Shown: positions 45,901-58,159 of the stretch, piece by piece
Layout: each line of letters starts with the position of its first letter
Position numbering within the stretch: the stretch's first letter is position 1
Assembly: GCA_020740775.1 (NCBI GenBank)
Contig: JAHEWK010000001.1
Span: 5,456,001 to 5,520,000, forward strand
Origin: Ilyonectria destructans
Taxonomy: Eukaryota > Ascomycota > Sordariomycetes > Hypocreales > Nectriaceae
Length of the DNA: 64,000 bases
Reading direction: 5' to 3'
Translations under genes and position numbers: made by a program
Notes under the pieces: model-generated
Told to the model about the DNA's origin: nothing
What the model saw: the letters and a program-made list of their open reading frames with translations, nothing else
Databases searched by the model: none

Positions 45901-48350
45901 CCCTGGCGTGAATCCGTAAATCTCTGAGCGCAAGCGCCAGCGCTTCAGAGAAAAATTAGATACGCAAGTACTTAGTAGGTAATGGCACGGATGCTTTCGT
46001 AGTTGAGACAGTGCTGGGATTTGCGCCGAGGCCGTCACGGATTGGGAGCCCTACGAATAGAACCCCACAGGTCGTTTGCAGAACGTGCCGGACAGAGATG
46101 AAATGATGAGGCGACGAGATGGGACGCCGCCTGGTTGGACGTGTGCCTATCCGCCGGAATTCTGCTGTTTGACTTGGGAATAAACAAAAACATAACAAAA
46201 AACAACAATACGCCTTGGCTTACACATACATGACCTACTTGGCTGGTTGTACGAGGTGCACTGGCGTGTGATGAGGTATTCCTGCGTAGGCCGCGCAGCT
46301 CAGCTCCTACGTAAAGGCGGTCGAGGCGCAGCTGATGCCGGGGAAAGTAAACTCGGGCTCGGGGTGCTTTTTTCTCTCTCTTGTCTCTTGAGACCAATTG
46401 GCCTATCAATGAGACCCGTGGCGCTGCAGAGACTTGCATATTTTGGTGACCGCTTGCGTGCCCATTGTTTGCCCACTGCCACTGTGATGCCGGCGAGTGC
46501 TTCGCTGGCTACGTGTGTCCATCACACCGGTTGGGCGCATCACAGCCCGCAGTCGCCTTGCAGCGGTCGTGCATTGGCTGCCAGCGACCCAGTCGGTATG
46601 CTGATAGAACCATGCAGGTGGCTTCTCACCCACAGCAGCACAGGTGGCTCGCAGAGGCTGCTCACAGCGCCTCCGCCTCCTGCTGGGATCATCATCATCA
46701 GCTTGTGGGCTGCCAGATGGTTGGCCATCTCCACTGGCAGAGTAACCTTGCCAGCGAGCCAATTCCGGCCGTGGCCTCTGTCGCAATACCTGACAATTCG
46801 GACAAGCATTCATACAGGACAGGGGGGGACCATTCACAAGAGGACGATCAGACGGCCTCACAGGAATTCACAGGGGGGCGTGTGAAGCGTGCAGGATTTG
46901 CATGCTCTCAGCCTCCTCCTCCAACTTCGGGCTCGCTGGCTGCTCTCTGGCCGGGCCTCTGCCGCTCCCTGTGCCGCCCCCTGCCCTCCCATCAGCCGCC
47001 CAGCCAACAGTCCCCTGTAGCCTGCAAATTTAGAAGCGCCTCAAGTGGCAGCGAAAAGCCATGGCCGTCTATGCCGTCTCAGCTCTGGTTCGGCTCGCCC
47101 AAGAAGAAGACGAATGTGACACTTACTCGCTTCGCGGCCTCAGCCTGGCGACCTACCTAGGTAGCTAGCCCGTGAGCCAGATGGGCCAATTGCGGCATCT
47201 CGTCCACGTCCTCGTTGCGATTGGATGCATGTAAGCCAAGCTTCCAGGTCCAGCAACGGGAAGGAAAGTACCTAGAGGTACCCTGAACAGGTACATGAGC
47301 GCTGCCATTGGATGATTCGGTGGGTGGGATGAGGAAGGGTGTGCGGGCGTGGCAGCGCGTTGGGATCTCCTGCTCTCTCTCCCCACAGCACCTGAAAGCG
47401 GAGGGCAGGTACGTACCGCGTGGCATGCGCCGCACTGGCCACTGAGTAGGTCTAAGTGGGTTTCGCAGGAGGGGGACATGGGTACCTTGTCGCTCCGGCC
47501 GGCCCGCGTCTAAGTCGTTCACTCTCCATCTCACCTCACGACACCCACGACACCACACTGTCATAGGAGGCCTGGTGGGAGATTAGCAGCAGAACCAGCT
47601 CAACACCCACGCCAGCCCACGCCATGTGTCGTCGCCACTCATCCGCGGCTGCCAGGGTGCTCCCAGTCGTCTCCGCGTCTCCATCGGCCTCGTCGGTGGG
47701 TTGCTGGCCCATCGTCCAGCTCCAGTGTGCTGCAGTGGCCACCACCGCTTTGCTGCACCACCAGATCTCGTTGAAAGCTAAATTAATAACCACGGTTCCA
47801 CGCCTAGCATGAGATGCCACACCCTTACGTCCCCTCTCTTCTTCTTCCCTTTCTACCCCTCCTCGCCCTTGTCCTTGTTCCTCGACTGCGTTCTCGACTG
47901 CGTCCTCGTCTTCATCCTCGACCTCTCCGGCTTTGGCTTTTGAGCTGCTCTGTTCCACCGACGTATCCCGTGCTGTGCTGCTGATCGTCTCTCAACAGAG
48001 CCGTGGCTGCGACTATCACACCCCCCTGCCCTGCCGGTCTCGTCTTCTCTGCCGCCTCCACCCCGCCATTGATCGGGCTGATCCCCTTGTCTCAAACCCG
48101 GCGGCCAGCAGTGACTAGAGCACAAGACAAGGCAATTTGGTATTGCTTCTTTACATCTCTCCGCCGGACTGCCGTCCAACATACGTTCTCTCATCCTATC
48201 CTTTTCGACTTTCGTCTTTTCAACTTCTACTGTGGCAGTTGAATACGACGATGCTCCCTGGACCTGCGCAATCTGTCGCGAGGAGCTTTGAATACTAACT
48301 CTACCGGCTGTTGAGCTCATCACTTCGACTTTTTCGAACCACCACATACA
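42977..48350. other. 5.4-kb region without a supported gene
   Basis: The largest gene-free stretch of the window. ORFs up to 231 codons (46247, 46465) are rich in Trp, Cys, His and Pro, overlap each other in several frames, and show no family motif. An A-rich patch lies at 46178-46210 and an imperfect repeat around 45499-45568. From about 47830 the plus strand is C/T-rich and probably forms the leader of the DUF4203 gene. No RIP-like AT-rich block or transposon is visible. Confidence 0.5.
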
Positions 48351-51300
48351 ATGCTCCCCCGATGGAACCGACTATGGGCGTTGCTCTGCCTCTTCTTGGT
48401 CATCCAGCTCGTCAGCGCCGAGAGCTTCAGAATAGCCTACAGACGAGATGATAAAGCCTCCAGCCAGTCGACCACCGTCTCCGAGTCCGCCACGAAAGAG
48501 AGAAAGGCCACTGGAACTGCAGATTCTTCCGGCAAGGCCACCGATGCCGCCGAGTCCACTGGCAAGGACGACAAGTCCAAGTCCGTCACGGCAACGACAA
48601 CCACCAAGGCAAAGGCAACCAAGGACTCCCAACCTACCGCTACCTCAACCATAATCAGCGGCGATGGAACACTGGATAATTCCACTTTCGTTAATGGTAT
48701 GGATCGTCTTTTTCTGATTCACCACCCTGACTAACATGCTCTTGCAGTCACCATTGCCAACGGACAACTCCCCCTTCACCCTGAAATAACCCCGGGATGG
48801 GGTGTTGCAGGTGTCATCATGCTTCTCTCTGGCCTGACATATTCTCTCATTGGCATCAAAAACAGATGGATCCATACATTCTTCTCGACGGCATATGTTG
48901 GAGCCCTGGGTGTTGCGGTGCTGATTGTGTACGTCATGAACGTCCCCGTCAATAACGGTCTCCAGGGCGGCTACGTCGTCGCCGTGGTCGTGTCGGGCTG
49001 CGCACTTGGTGCTGCCTCTATATTCTTCAGGGAGATTCTTGAAGGACTCGGCTGTGCCTTGGGCGGCTTTTGTGTAAGCATGTGGCTCATGTGCTTGGTG
49101 CCTGGCGGACTGCTCAAGTCGGTCGCACCCAAGGCCATCTTCATTTCTTGTTTTACCCTTACGGGGTTCGCTTTCTATTGCACCCGATACACTCGAGACT
49201 GGGCTCTCATTGTCATGATATCATTTACTGGTGCGACCGTCACAGTTTTGGGTATCGATTGCTTCAGCCGAGCTGGACTCAAGGAATTCTGGGCCTGGGT
49301 CTGGGATCTCAACGACAACCTGTTTCCCCTCGGAGCTGACACTTATCCTGTCACGAAGGGGATCCGGGTAGAGACGGCCGCCATCATCATCATCTTTCTT
49401 ATCGGAGTTGTCTCACAGATTAAGCTGTGGAAGATCGTGCGGGAGCAACGGCAGAAGAGAGCCGAGGAAGCCGCCCAAGACCAGCGTAACCTGCAAGAAG
49501 AGGAAGAAAATGTTGGTCGAAACATTGAAGAGGCCAACGCTCGTGAGCGACGCCAATGGGAACGGACTTATGGAAATGGCGAAGGAAGCTCAACCGTGTC
49601 TCGAAACTCCGAGGCTGGAGACGAGGTCGGTGAGAAGAAGTTGAGAAGCAGCCATACTGGCTCATCGCAGCGTCAATCCTCGATTGAGAATATCGAAATG
49701 ACTGACATGGCTGAGCCCCAGCAACCACCACGACCCGCTGCCGCTAACTTGATGGCTACTGAACATGACATGGACGGCAGAGTGACAGTGCGAGTCGCCC
49801 AAGACGACTTTCCTAGATCTCCATCTGTTCAGGAAATGGATGAGAAGGTCGCAGATGATCAATCCTCCACTTTTGTTGGCCTTGAAGATGATCGACGTGT
49901 GTCACGGGCGACCCACGTTTCCCAATCCCTCGCCCCCGAGGTAGTTCCCTTGCCTTTCGTTGTCCCGGCCACCGATGACGCCCGCTCCGAGGCGGAGCGA
50001 TCATCTGTTGCCACCTTTGCAGATGATGACGAGGGCCAGCTACATACCCCTGGCGCTCGGCATTCTCTCGCTCAACGGCTTTCGCGTCTATCCCATGGAT
50101 CTGCAGAGTTGCTCAGGAGTCTATCGCAACGATCGGGTCACCCTCATGGCGACTTCTCTCAGGACCAATACCGAAGCACCGACGACTTGGTCATTCCCAT
50201 CTCGAGACCCCATGATGATGATGGGTCCATGGCCGCAACAGTTGACGACGAGAGCGTAAGCGTTGGCGATAGGGATTCTCTGGCTTCACCTGAAGCATCG
50301 AAGAACATCGAGATCACTGCCCAACTATCTGACCGCGGAGTGCTGAGCCCTTCTCTTAACGAACAGACGAAGCTCAATGACGTTGATGCCAAAAGCATTA
50401 CCAACCGAAGTCGAGCAGACCGATCTGAGGAGCCCATGTCTGAAGCCCAGGGTAAGGCAAAGTCGGTCGCTTCAGCTGCCTCGACTCGTGTTAGCTTGAC
50501 TAAGGATCGCCTGCCAAGGTCGCTTTCTCGAGTTGCCCTGTCATATCGTACCAACGAATGGGCAAAGCATCTAAGCACTGCAGATGCCCCCGACCTTGAG
50601 GAAATTCACATCAGCGAGCCTAGCGCTCAGGAATCGCCCGCACCTGTTTACGTTCAGGAGCTCCAAAAGTCAGCGGGTGAAGGAACCCCAGCACCCGCTG
50701 TCACCCGCTCTGACTCGCAACTCTCTAACATGCCTCTCTCTGTCCCTAAGCGTGGCTCGAAACAAAACGTACCCGCTGCTCTGGCTATCCTCACCGGAGA
50801 CGGCCAAAACCGCAGCCCTGGTACTACGCCTACCAGCGCTGGTATGCCTCGGTTATCCTCGTCAGGTCTGCGGAGGACATCTGGAGGAGGATTTGAGCCG
50901 ATCGCCGAGGAGCACGATGCCTATGTCCGGGCCACCCCCCCTATCCCCGAAGAGGCTGAAGGCCTCCGAAATCAGTCGACCACCCCTTCCATTCACTTGG
51001 CGGATGCACACCGTTCTGCTACACCGGGGCTCGTGTCGTATTCGAGCCCTCAGACACTCATTGGCCAACGCGAGATGGTCCTACGAAACAAATCCCAGGG
51101 CAACCTGGTTGCTAGCACGTCAGATCTGAACCTTTACCGAGGCTCGAGTGATGCGGGCTCGCTGCACAACTACGCTATGTACGCTTCTGGTGTTGGCGCA
51201 GATGCAGATGATCTTCCTCTGAGCCAGCGAAAGCAGCTCATGCGCCACAGCAGCTTGAACCCGACTTCATCCACTCCTTCTCTCGCACGTCTGAGCGGTG

Positions 51301-51704
51301 CCTACGACCCTAGCAGTGCCGACATCCCCTTCGATTCCCATCAGCCGCAACGCGTGTCTACTGTTCCGACAACCGCCGCTCGTGAGGCTGCGCTCTCCCA
51401 CTTCAGACAGACTGTTGCTCATGACCTACGCTCGGGTACACCCGTGATTAATACCCCGGGACGCGAGACCCCCTTTGCGCCCATGTCGCTACTTGGTAGT
51501 AGGGAGACCGAGGTGCAACGCAACATTGAGATGGGGCGCAACATCCTTATGGGCCAGAAAGAGGCCGAGGCTCAGCGACGTGAGAAAGAGCAACGCCAGA
51601 AGGAATGGAACGATCGAGTCTTTGACGAACGCATGAGGACTGGTGATCTCCTCGAAGTTCACAGGGAGGCTATGCGAAAGATGCAGAAGCACGCCAAGAA
51701 CTAA
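48351..51704 (+). CDS. DUF4203 seven-helix membrane protein with long cytosolic tail
   Basis: Two exons, 48351..48696 and 48748..51704; 1100 aa. An N-terminal signal peptide (LWALLCLFLVIQLVSAES) precedes about 90 residues rich in Ser, Thr and Lys, probably extracytosolic and glycosylated. Residues about 130-345 hold seven hydrophobic segments of the DUF4203/TM7S3 type (WGVAGVIMLLSGLTYSLIG, YVVAVVVSGCALGAASIFF, AAIIIIFLIGVVSQIKLWKI). A Glu/Arg/Gln-rich helix follows, then about 700 residues of Ser/Pro/Asp-rich tail with many potential phosphosites, ending in another charged helix (EAEAQRREKEQRQKEWNDR). The family is common in filamentous fungi; its role is not established. The ATG has A at -3. 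Confidence 0.9.
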
Positions 51705-52363
51705 CTTGGACCTTGAACAGAGCTCCCCGCAATAGACGGGATACAGTCACATAAACTTTCATCTTGTCTTTTCTTTTCGAACCTTCTTTTGAACTATTAC
51801 TTCTACGATACCAGGGGTTTCACGTTTGGATTTTTGGAACAGCGGGCTGGACAGTGGTGTTTAAAAGAACGAGTAATCGGGCCAGCAAGGGCTTGGCATA
51901 CGGGTATATATAGAGTGCGTGTGTGTGAGACGCATCGCCGGCGTTGAAAGGATACACTGTTTGTTTCGTGGGAATAATTTGGGTGCCCTTGGTCCCCGGC
52001 TGGGATGGTCCCCTGGTGACGAGTTCATTAGATATAATGGCTTCACCACAATATCAAGCTATGAGTGGTTCATAAGTGTACACATATCATGCGTCCTGCA
52101 CGAGAATGATTGAGTCAATTCCAATTCTAAAGAGGATGTTGAGAGGCAGTTGTTCCTGTAACTCCTAACAATACATTGAAACCCCATGGGCGCCAACGCT
52201 GTCGCCTGCAGTGCTGTAAAATTCGTCTCTAAATGCGAGTTGGTGTGAAAAGAATATAAAGTAGTAAAATGGAAGAAAGATATAAACCCTAGAAGTATCC
52301 CTGTTGAAACTATCCTCGAGGCCGACTACCGACTCCTTAGACAGCCCAACCATACCGGCGCCC
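51705..52363. other. Intergenic, tail-to-tail
   Basis: 659 bp between convergent genes; probably 3' UTRs. No supported feature. Confidence 0.5.
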
Positions 52364-54137
52364 CTAGCGCTGGTGGGTTTCTCGAGTGAGCTGTGTCTCG
52401 ATCGTGACTGCATGGCCGGAGGGCGATGGATCAAGTAGTCGAACCTCAGGCGTGGTACGACCAGATAGACGGCCCTCACCATTGGACCAGACATGGGTTT
52501 GTATGTTGGACGGATGAGTTGGGGGTTCCCAGTGAGGCTGGTGAATGACGGAGGTAAGAGATCCGAGAGGTAGGACTTGATCAGTGTGTGGATGAGCAGT
52601 CTTCTTGGACATGAAGGATGGGAAGAGTTTGAAGGGGCTTGAGAAGTTGATATGAGTGCGGAAGAGGAAGGGATTGTGGCGGAACAGCTCGGTTGGGTTG
52701 CTATTATCGGGGACCGTTGCGGAGTAGGTAGGCTGAGGTTGCAATGGATGGTTGGGAGGGCGCCCTTGTTCGATGTCGACTGATGACAACGCATCGTTAA
52801 GGGACTGCATATGCTCATGATGGGAGCTCCCTCCCGAAGAGGTGCTCATGGTCGTGCGCTGTCGAGACGACAGAAAGTGCTTGATTTTCGCTGTAGTGGT
52901 CCTAATAAGGTCAGCATTCTGAATCGAGCTCGGAGAAACGAGGAGAAAGAAACTTACGTATTCGTGGATCCCGTGGCGTTAGAGCTCATACCACTGCTGC
53001 CATATGCGTCTCGATCAGGGTCGTACTCCTGCTGGAGAGCTGGGAAGACCCGACCAAGACCAAGTCGAAGACAGCCTCGACGGTAGGTATTCATGGCGTT
53101 CTTCGTCATGCCGAAGAAGACGAAAACGGGAATCGCGGAGAGAATTGAGATGTAGCAGTTGTTGATGAACGCGAATTCGAGTTGGTTGGAGGGGAGGTAG
53201 ACAATGGTGTTCCACGGGAAGGGGAATTGTGTCTTGTGGATGGTGTCGTAATCGAAGGGCATCAGTGGAGATGCGTGGTTAACGTTGAGCACGGCGAGTA
53301 TGACGATTACGGGTAAAAAGGGTACCAGAATGGATATGACCATAAGGTAGAGGCGGCGTTTGGCCCGTTGGGCCCGCTGGTTGGCGACACGGTTGTTGGA
53401 TAGAGCAGAGACAGTAGTTTTGGCTAATTCGCGGAAGCGGATGTAAATGAGGACTGTAAGCTAGAGTTAGGGGGTGTAATCGCGGATATTCAGCCAAAGA
53501 AGAGCTGCTTACCTGCGTAGAAGGCCGTAAACATGGACACAAAAACCGGAGCGGCGATGAAGAAAACGATGTACGGCCATGATGGCCAGGCTGCCCAAGT
53601 GCATCCGACCAAGGAGGCGACAATATATCGCTGAGAAGTGAGTGGCCAGACCCAAGCCAGTTGAATAACGGGCAAGGAAAACATGATGAGAGCTTGACCG
53701 AGGTTACGGCGGCGCCGCTCTCGCACAGTCAAGGGGTTGGCACGCATCATGCCGACCTGCTGGGCCAGATTTCGCATTATGGCCAGCAGACAGGTGACGT
53801 AGAGAGAGACGGTGACATTGTGAAAGTATGGGTAGAAGTCGCACAGCCCGTACCCGGGCCACCAGGAGTCGGTATTGTCGTCGCGCCAGATGAGAGAGTG
53901 GACAACGTTTTTGAAGTTGACCACCAAGATGTTGCCGATGAAGACGACGGCCGCGAATTCGCCACCGCGGTAGAGGTGCTTCAGAGGGACCAGACAAACC
54001 AAGTTGGCCAAGATGCCGAGGACGACTCGCAAAATGAGGTTGGCTGTGAGGGCTGACGAAGTGGTTGTTTCTGGGCCTGGGGCCACGATGATGAAGTCGG
54101 CCTCGCCGCGGCTGAACAAGTCGGATGCGGTAGCCAT
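52364..54137 (-). CDS. STE3-type pheromone (a-factor class) receptor
   Basis: Three exons on the minus strand: 54137..53513, 53453..52958 and 52901..52364; 552 aa. Introns of 59 and 56 nt join FTAFYA to VLIYIRFRELAK and GSTNT to TTAKIKHFL. It is a fungal class D GPCR. Seven hydrophobic segments lie in residues about 30-320; family blocks include LVCLVPLKHLYRGGEFAAVV, NFKNVVHSLIWRDD, CDFYPYFHNV and PFPWNTIVYLPSNQLEFAF. Such receptors sense lipopeptide pheromones and signal through G protein to the mating MAP-kinase path (Neurospora PRE-1 type). The C-terminal tail of about 200 residues is Ser/Pro/Thr/His-rich, as in filamentous ascomycetes. No pheromone precursor or mating-type gene is near. 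Confidence 0.93.
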
Positions 54138-55466
54138 TGCGGAAGGTTCGGGAGAGGCTTGACCATGAACTGTAGTAAAGAAGGTCGATGCGGAGATGGC
54201 GTAGGCACAGACTTAATGATGATGTTATTGAGAGAGTCACAGGAGGGCGGGAGAGCTGCGGTGGCTTCAAGACTCCTTCCTCTGTGCAACGGTTGACGAA
54301 GACGGAAGACGCATGGGCCTCAATCGCAGCCGTCTTATTGACTTTATACACTGTTGAACTGACATCTGGATTCCTGCCGCAACGCCGCCAAATTCCAGGC
54401 TCGGGGAGCTGGGTTAATCACCGTAGGGGGCTATTTGAGGCTATTGATAGACTGGCGAACCCTCGCCTCAATAGCGGACGACTTACATGACTGATCAACT
54501 TCAGGCAAACAAGAGCTATGAATTAGCGGGCTCGTAGGCAGAGAAGAGCTGAATAAGCTATACAAAAAGGGAGAGTAGTCGAAGGTTATCATTTTTGATG
54601 TCGATTCGGGTAGGGTATTCCGGTGGGAAAAGCCTGTTGTCTATAGAGCGCGGCTATTGAGGGCCGTCTATTGACATCCCAAAGCGGAAATAGAGGCAGG
54701 GATGAGGATCAAAACGCAGGACCGTCCGGGATTGGCGGGGGTAAGAGTGGACAGAAACGGAGCAGTCGAAACTAAAAGGGGATGAAGGGGCTAGAGATGA
54801 AAGATATTTATCACTTTGGGCGACAGTGAGGCCAGGGGTGAATGATGAGGTATCGCGGTCTGTATGAGAGAGGAAGACATGTGAGGCGCAGTGAGGCGAT
54901 GGCGATTTGCATTAGAGAATCGAACTTGGGCACGGATGGGGGAAGCCGATTTTTAATTATGATACTAGAGAAATACGGCCAACGGAAGGTGTGTTTTATA
55001 GTGAGACAGAGTGGATTCCTGCAATTTGGCACCGGTAGCAAATCACCCATTGCGAGAGGCGAGTGTGACTGACGATGGTGGTGAAGCCCACGAACGACGC
55101 TGGAGATTGAATCATCGCAATAGACGCAATATCGCATTACCCGAGCGCCAACATGGCATTGAGCAATAGACTCAAGCGGCTCGGCGCACGGTGCAATTGA
55201 TGCGAAACCAGCCAATCAAGGCGGCATGGCTGCGACCCCCTAATCTCCCCGCCAGGCCAGGCGGTCCAAGTGCCGTATCGCGTCGCTGTGCCTGGGGAAT
55301 GGCTGACCCGACGGGTGGGTGACGCGACAGAGCGTGCAGATAGCGATCTTCTCCATTAAGCCTCCCCTCCTACTTTGCTCCCACCACCGCCGCAAACACC
55401 AAAAACCAAACACCACACGTCCCTCCGCATCACCGCCACCAACAACCCGCTTCAACCACCAGAGCC
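54138..55466. other. Divergent promoter region
   Basis: 1.3 kb between the STE3 receptor start (-) and RIM1 start (+). I looked for a small CaaX-ending pheromone ORF and saw none. No supported gene. Confidence 0.5.
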
Positions 55467-56062
55467 ATGTCGTCCTCCGCCCTCTTCCGCCGCGCCGCCT
55501 TCGCCCAGGCCTCCGCCGCCCGCGCCTTCAGCACCTCGTCGCCGCGCGCCGTCGCCCGCATCACCATCGTCGGCAACCTCGCGGACACGCCCGAGCTCCA
55601 CTCCACCAGTAACAACCGCGAGATCATCCGCTACGCCGTAGCCAGCAACCACGGCTCCCGCGAGAACCGCAAGACCAGCTGGTTCCGCGTCACCAGCTTC
55701 GCCGAGGGCCCGACCCGAGACTTCCTCATGAACCTGCCGAAGGGGTGAGTTCACCGCCCCGCCCGGGTCGCTGGCTTTGCGACGCCCATCTCTGGCATTT
55801 GTCGCGATGCCCAAGACGATTCATTTTGCTGACCCTGAGTCTAGTGCCACCGTCTTCATCGAGGGCGACTGCTCCACCAACACCTACACCGACGCCAACG
55901 GCAACACCCGCAGTGGCTTCAGCATTGTTCAACGTACGCTCCCCCCCCCCCCCCCCGGGCGCATGCAACACATGTCGTGCTAACCATCTCCCAGGCAGCA
56001 TTGAGGTTCTCCGACGCCCCCAGCACACCGAGCACGCTGAGCACACCGAGCAGAGCCAGTAA
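55467..56062 (+). CDS. RIM1: Mitochondrial single-stranded DNA-binding protein
   Basis: Three exons, 55467..55744, 55845..55933 and 55995..56062; 144 aa. The first 30 residues are Ala/Arg/Ser-rich without acids (SALFRRAAFAQASAARAF), a mitochondrial targeting peptide. The OB-fold follows: VARITIVGNLADTPELHST, IIRYAVASNHGSRENRKTSW, FRVTSFAEG, ATVFIEGDCSTNTYTDANG. Rim1 coats single strands in mtDNA replication as a tetramer. Intron 2 begins GTACGCT followed by 16 C and has GCTAAC as branch site. The last exon ends in a short Thr-Glu-His/Ala-Glu-His repeat. It converges on the glutathione synthetase gene. Confidence 0.94.
55941..55956 (+). repeat. C16 homopolymer inside RIM1 intron 2
   Basis: Sixteen C residues start 8 bases into the intron, just after the 5' splice site. 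The real length is uncertain in any assembly. It moves neither splice site in the model used. Confidence 0.9.
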
Positions 56063-56450
56063 AGTAAATATGCAGCTACGAGTTTTTATCCGAGTATGGG
56101 AGCAGGTTCTCGCAGAGAATCCTCCCGTCTGTTTGTTCTCTCCCCTCCGTGATTAATGTTTCTATTGCTGGATGTCTTGTATGGTCAGATGTATGGTTAA
56201 GCTTGTACGCGAATCGTCCAGGGAGATGTATGATACCATGACGCAATATATCAATTGCTCTATTCAATCCCATGGCTGGAGCACAGCTTGACGGTCTGAG
56301 TGAATGCCCACTAACTTGCTGGAATTTCAAGCCCATGGCCAATATCAACGCTGCACAGGCACACTTTATGCGCAAATTAACTCGCCGGCAGTAGAATCTA
56401 GTTTATTTTTTTTTCTTTCTGGAAAAACTTCTTGCCGCTCAGCGATCTCT
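56063..56450. other. Intergenic, tail-to-tail
   Basis: 388 bp between the RIM1 and glutathione synthetase stops; 3' UTRs. Nothing else seen. Confidence 0.55.
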
Positions 56451-58159
56451 TTATACCAGAGTGCAACTGTCCATGCAGCCGAACCCAGCTGCGACGCCTC
56501 CCTCTTCGCTCTTGTCGCCCTTGGTGCGCAACAAGAAACCCGCCTCCTCGTTGCGGCGGACCTCCCCAGTGTTCTGGTCCCAGAGGCAAGTGCCGTAGAC
56601 GCCGAGCTCGCAAATAACACCACCTTGTTCTAGGTTGCCATTGCGGAGGATAATATTTTGGACCGGGGGAGGAGTGATGAGCTCCATGAGGATGTACGAA
56701 CCCCAATGCGCCTCGGGGACCGACTTGAGAAAGGCAGGAATTGCGCCTCGGTAGATATTGTTACCACCTCCCTCGCGCTGTGGCTTAAGCACATACGCTT
56801 GGCAGAGCTGGGGGTCCAGAGCCTTCTTTCGAGCCTCCAGTCCTGCTTCGCTCGTGTCCATCGGGTAGATGTTGGTGAACGAACGCCAGAGCTCGGCCGC
56901 ATCCTTGGTGTCGTCCTTGATAAACTTGCTTAGGGCTGAGGGGGTAGAAGACGACTTAGGCGTGGTGAGGATCTGCTGCACTTTCTTTGTCCCGGCAAGC
57001 TGCGTCAAGATACTAGGACACTTGATCGCATGGGAGCGTTCTAGGTGGTATCGGGCGTTCCAGGCTTCTTGACCGGGGTAGTCACTGGGGTCGTAGCCCG
57101 ACCGCATGTAAATCACGGCAACTTCGTAAACCTTGGATGGGTTTCGAGGAAGATGGTAGAGGAGCTGGCGCTTGGAAGTGTCTGCGAGGGTGGTGTGCTT
57201 CAGAACATCCGCGTAAGGCAGGCGGAATACTGGGATGGACGGTGATGCCTTGGCGATTTGGTACTCCAGATGGCGCTGGTCGAAAACATTCCTCTCGCCT
57301 CCCTGGACCAGAAAAATGACGGCCTTTTGATGCCCAAGCTCGGACTTGGGGTACGCATGGTAGGCTGACTCGATGCCAGCGACCAAGCCATGCGCAGTCG
57401 TATTTTCAGGAAGATCCAGGGCGTCCTCAGCAATGGAGCTGTCGAGGAGCGGATATTCCGTCTTGGCAAGATATCTACTCATGTCAGAGAACCAACTCTC
57501 TGCCTTTGGTAGGCTCGCGCGTGACTTACTGGTGTAGTAGAGATGTGTAAGTTGATAAGCCGCCGAAGGAGGCCGCGATAGTGTTGAACTCAACCTGCTT
57601 CACCTGCAGAGAGGGAGTTGAAGTCGAGGTATCCTGGTGGACCATGTAGTCGGATCGAAACAGGCCCAGAGACAGGGGCTGAATTTCATTAGAGCCAAGT
57701 TGGTTAATGTCTCTAGATAGAAGCTTACCTGGGTATATCCCTCAGCCTTGACCTTTTGGTGGACATTCCAGAGGTTGCGAATGAAGTCATCACCACCTTC
57801 GACCCTGGCAAAGAGTCAACGTCTGGGAGATGAGACACGCGAGTTGTGGTTCCTTACTCCTTGACAACCTGGGCTAGGAACTGCTCATCCCGGCTCACAG
57901 CAGCATACAGCTCGTTGTAAGTCTTCTGCACGGACTTTGCCTGCGCGAAGCACTGGCGCGGGAACGGGCTAGGGAAGAGCGTCACAGGCACATTGATGGC
58001 GGAAATAGCCTTGGGATCAGCCTCGGCGGCAATGACGGTGGGCGGCGGCCGGACTGCGAGGCCATTGCCTATCGACCAGTCCTTGACCGTCTCAATGAGG
58101 GCCTCTCGTTCCTCGGCCTTGAGGTTGGGCGGGTAAGCCCCGCTCGTGAGAGATGCCAT
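56451..58159 (-). CDS. GSH2: Glutathione synthetase
   Basis: Four exons on the minus strand: 58159..57858, 57804..57729, 57678..57530 and 57474..56451; 516 aa, normal for the eukaryotic enzyme. Introns (50-55 nt) rejoin VVKEVEGGDDFIRNLWN, GYTQPLSLGLFRSDYM and LLHQYLAKTEYPLL. It ligates glycine to gamma-glutamylcysteine with ATP, the last step of glutathione synthesis, in the cytosol. Conserved blocks: VKQVEFNTIASSFGGL, the glycine-rich loop EGGGNNIYR, SYILMELITPPP, VICELGVYGTCLW, and the C-terminal RTKGDKSEEGGVAAGFGCMD that closes over the substrate. The ATG at 58159 (MASLTSGAYP) is the first in frame; upstream in-frame codons include only TTG. Confidence 0.96.

Noticed and set aside
46178..46210. 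A-rich patch as the poly(A) tail of a retro-element
   Set aside because: The A run is interrupted, no target-site duplication or element body adjoins it.
46247..47160. Plus-strand ORFs of 212 and 231 codons in the gene-free island
   Set aside because: Composition is dominated by Trp, Cys, His, Ser and Pro; both frames and the opposite strand are open together, which is typical of GC-rich non-coding DNA.
54138..55466. Lipopeptide pheromone precursor next to the STE3 receptor
   Set aside because: No small ORF in the region ends in a CaaX box.
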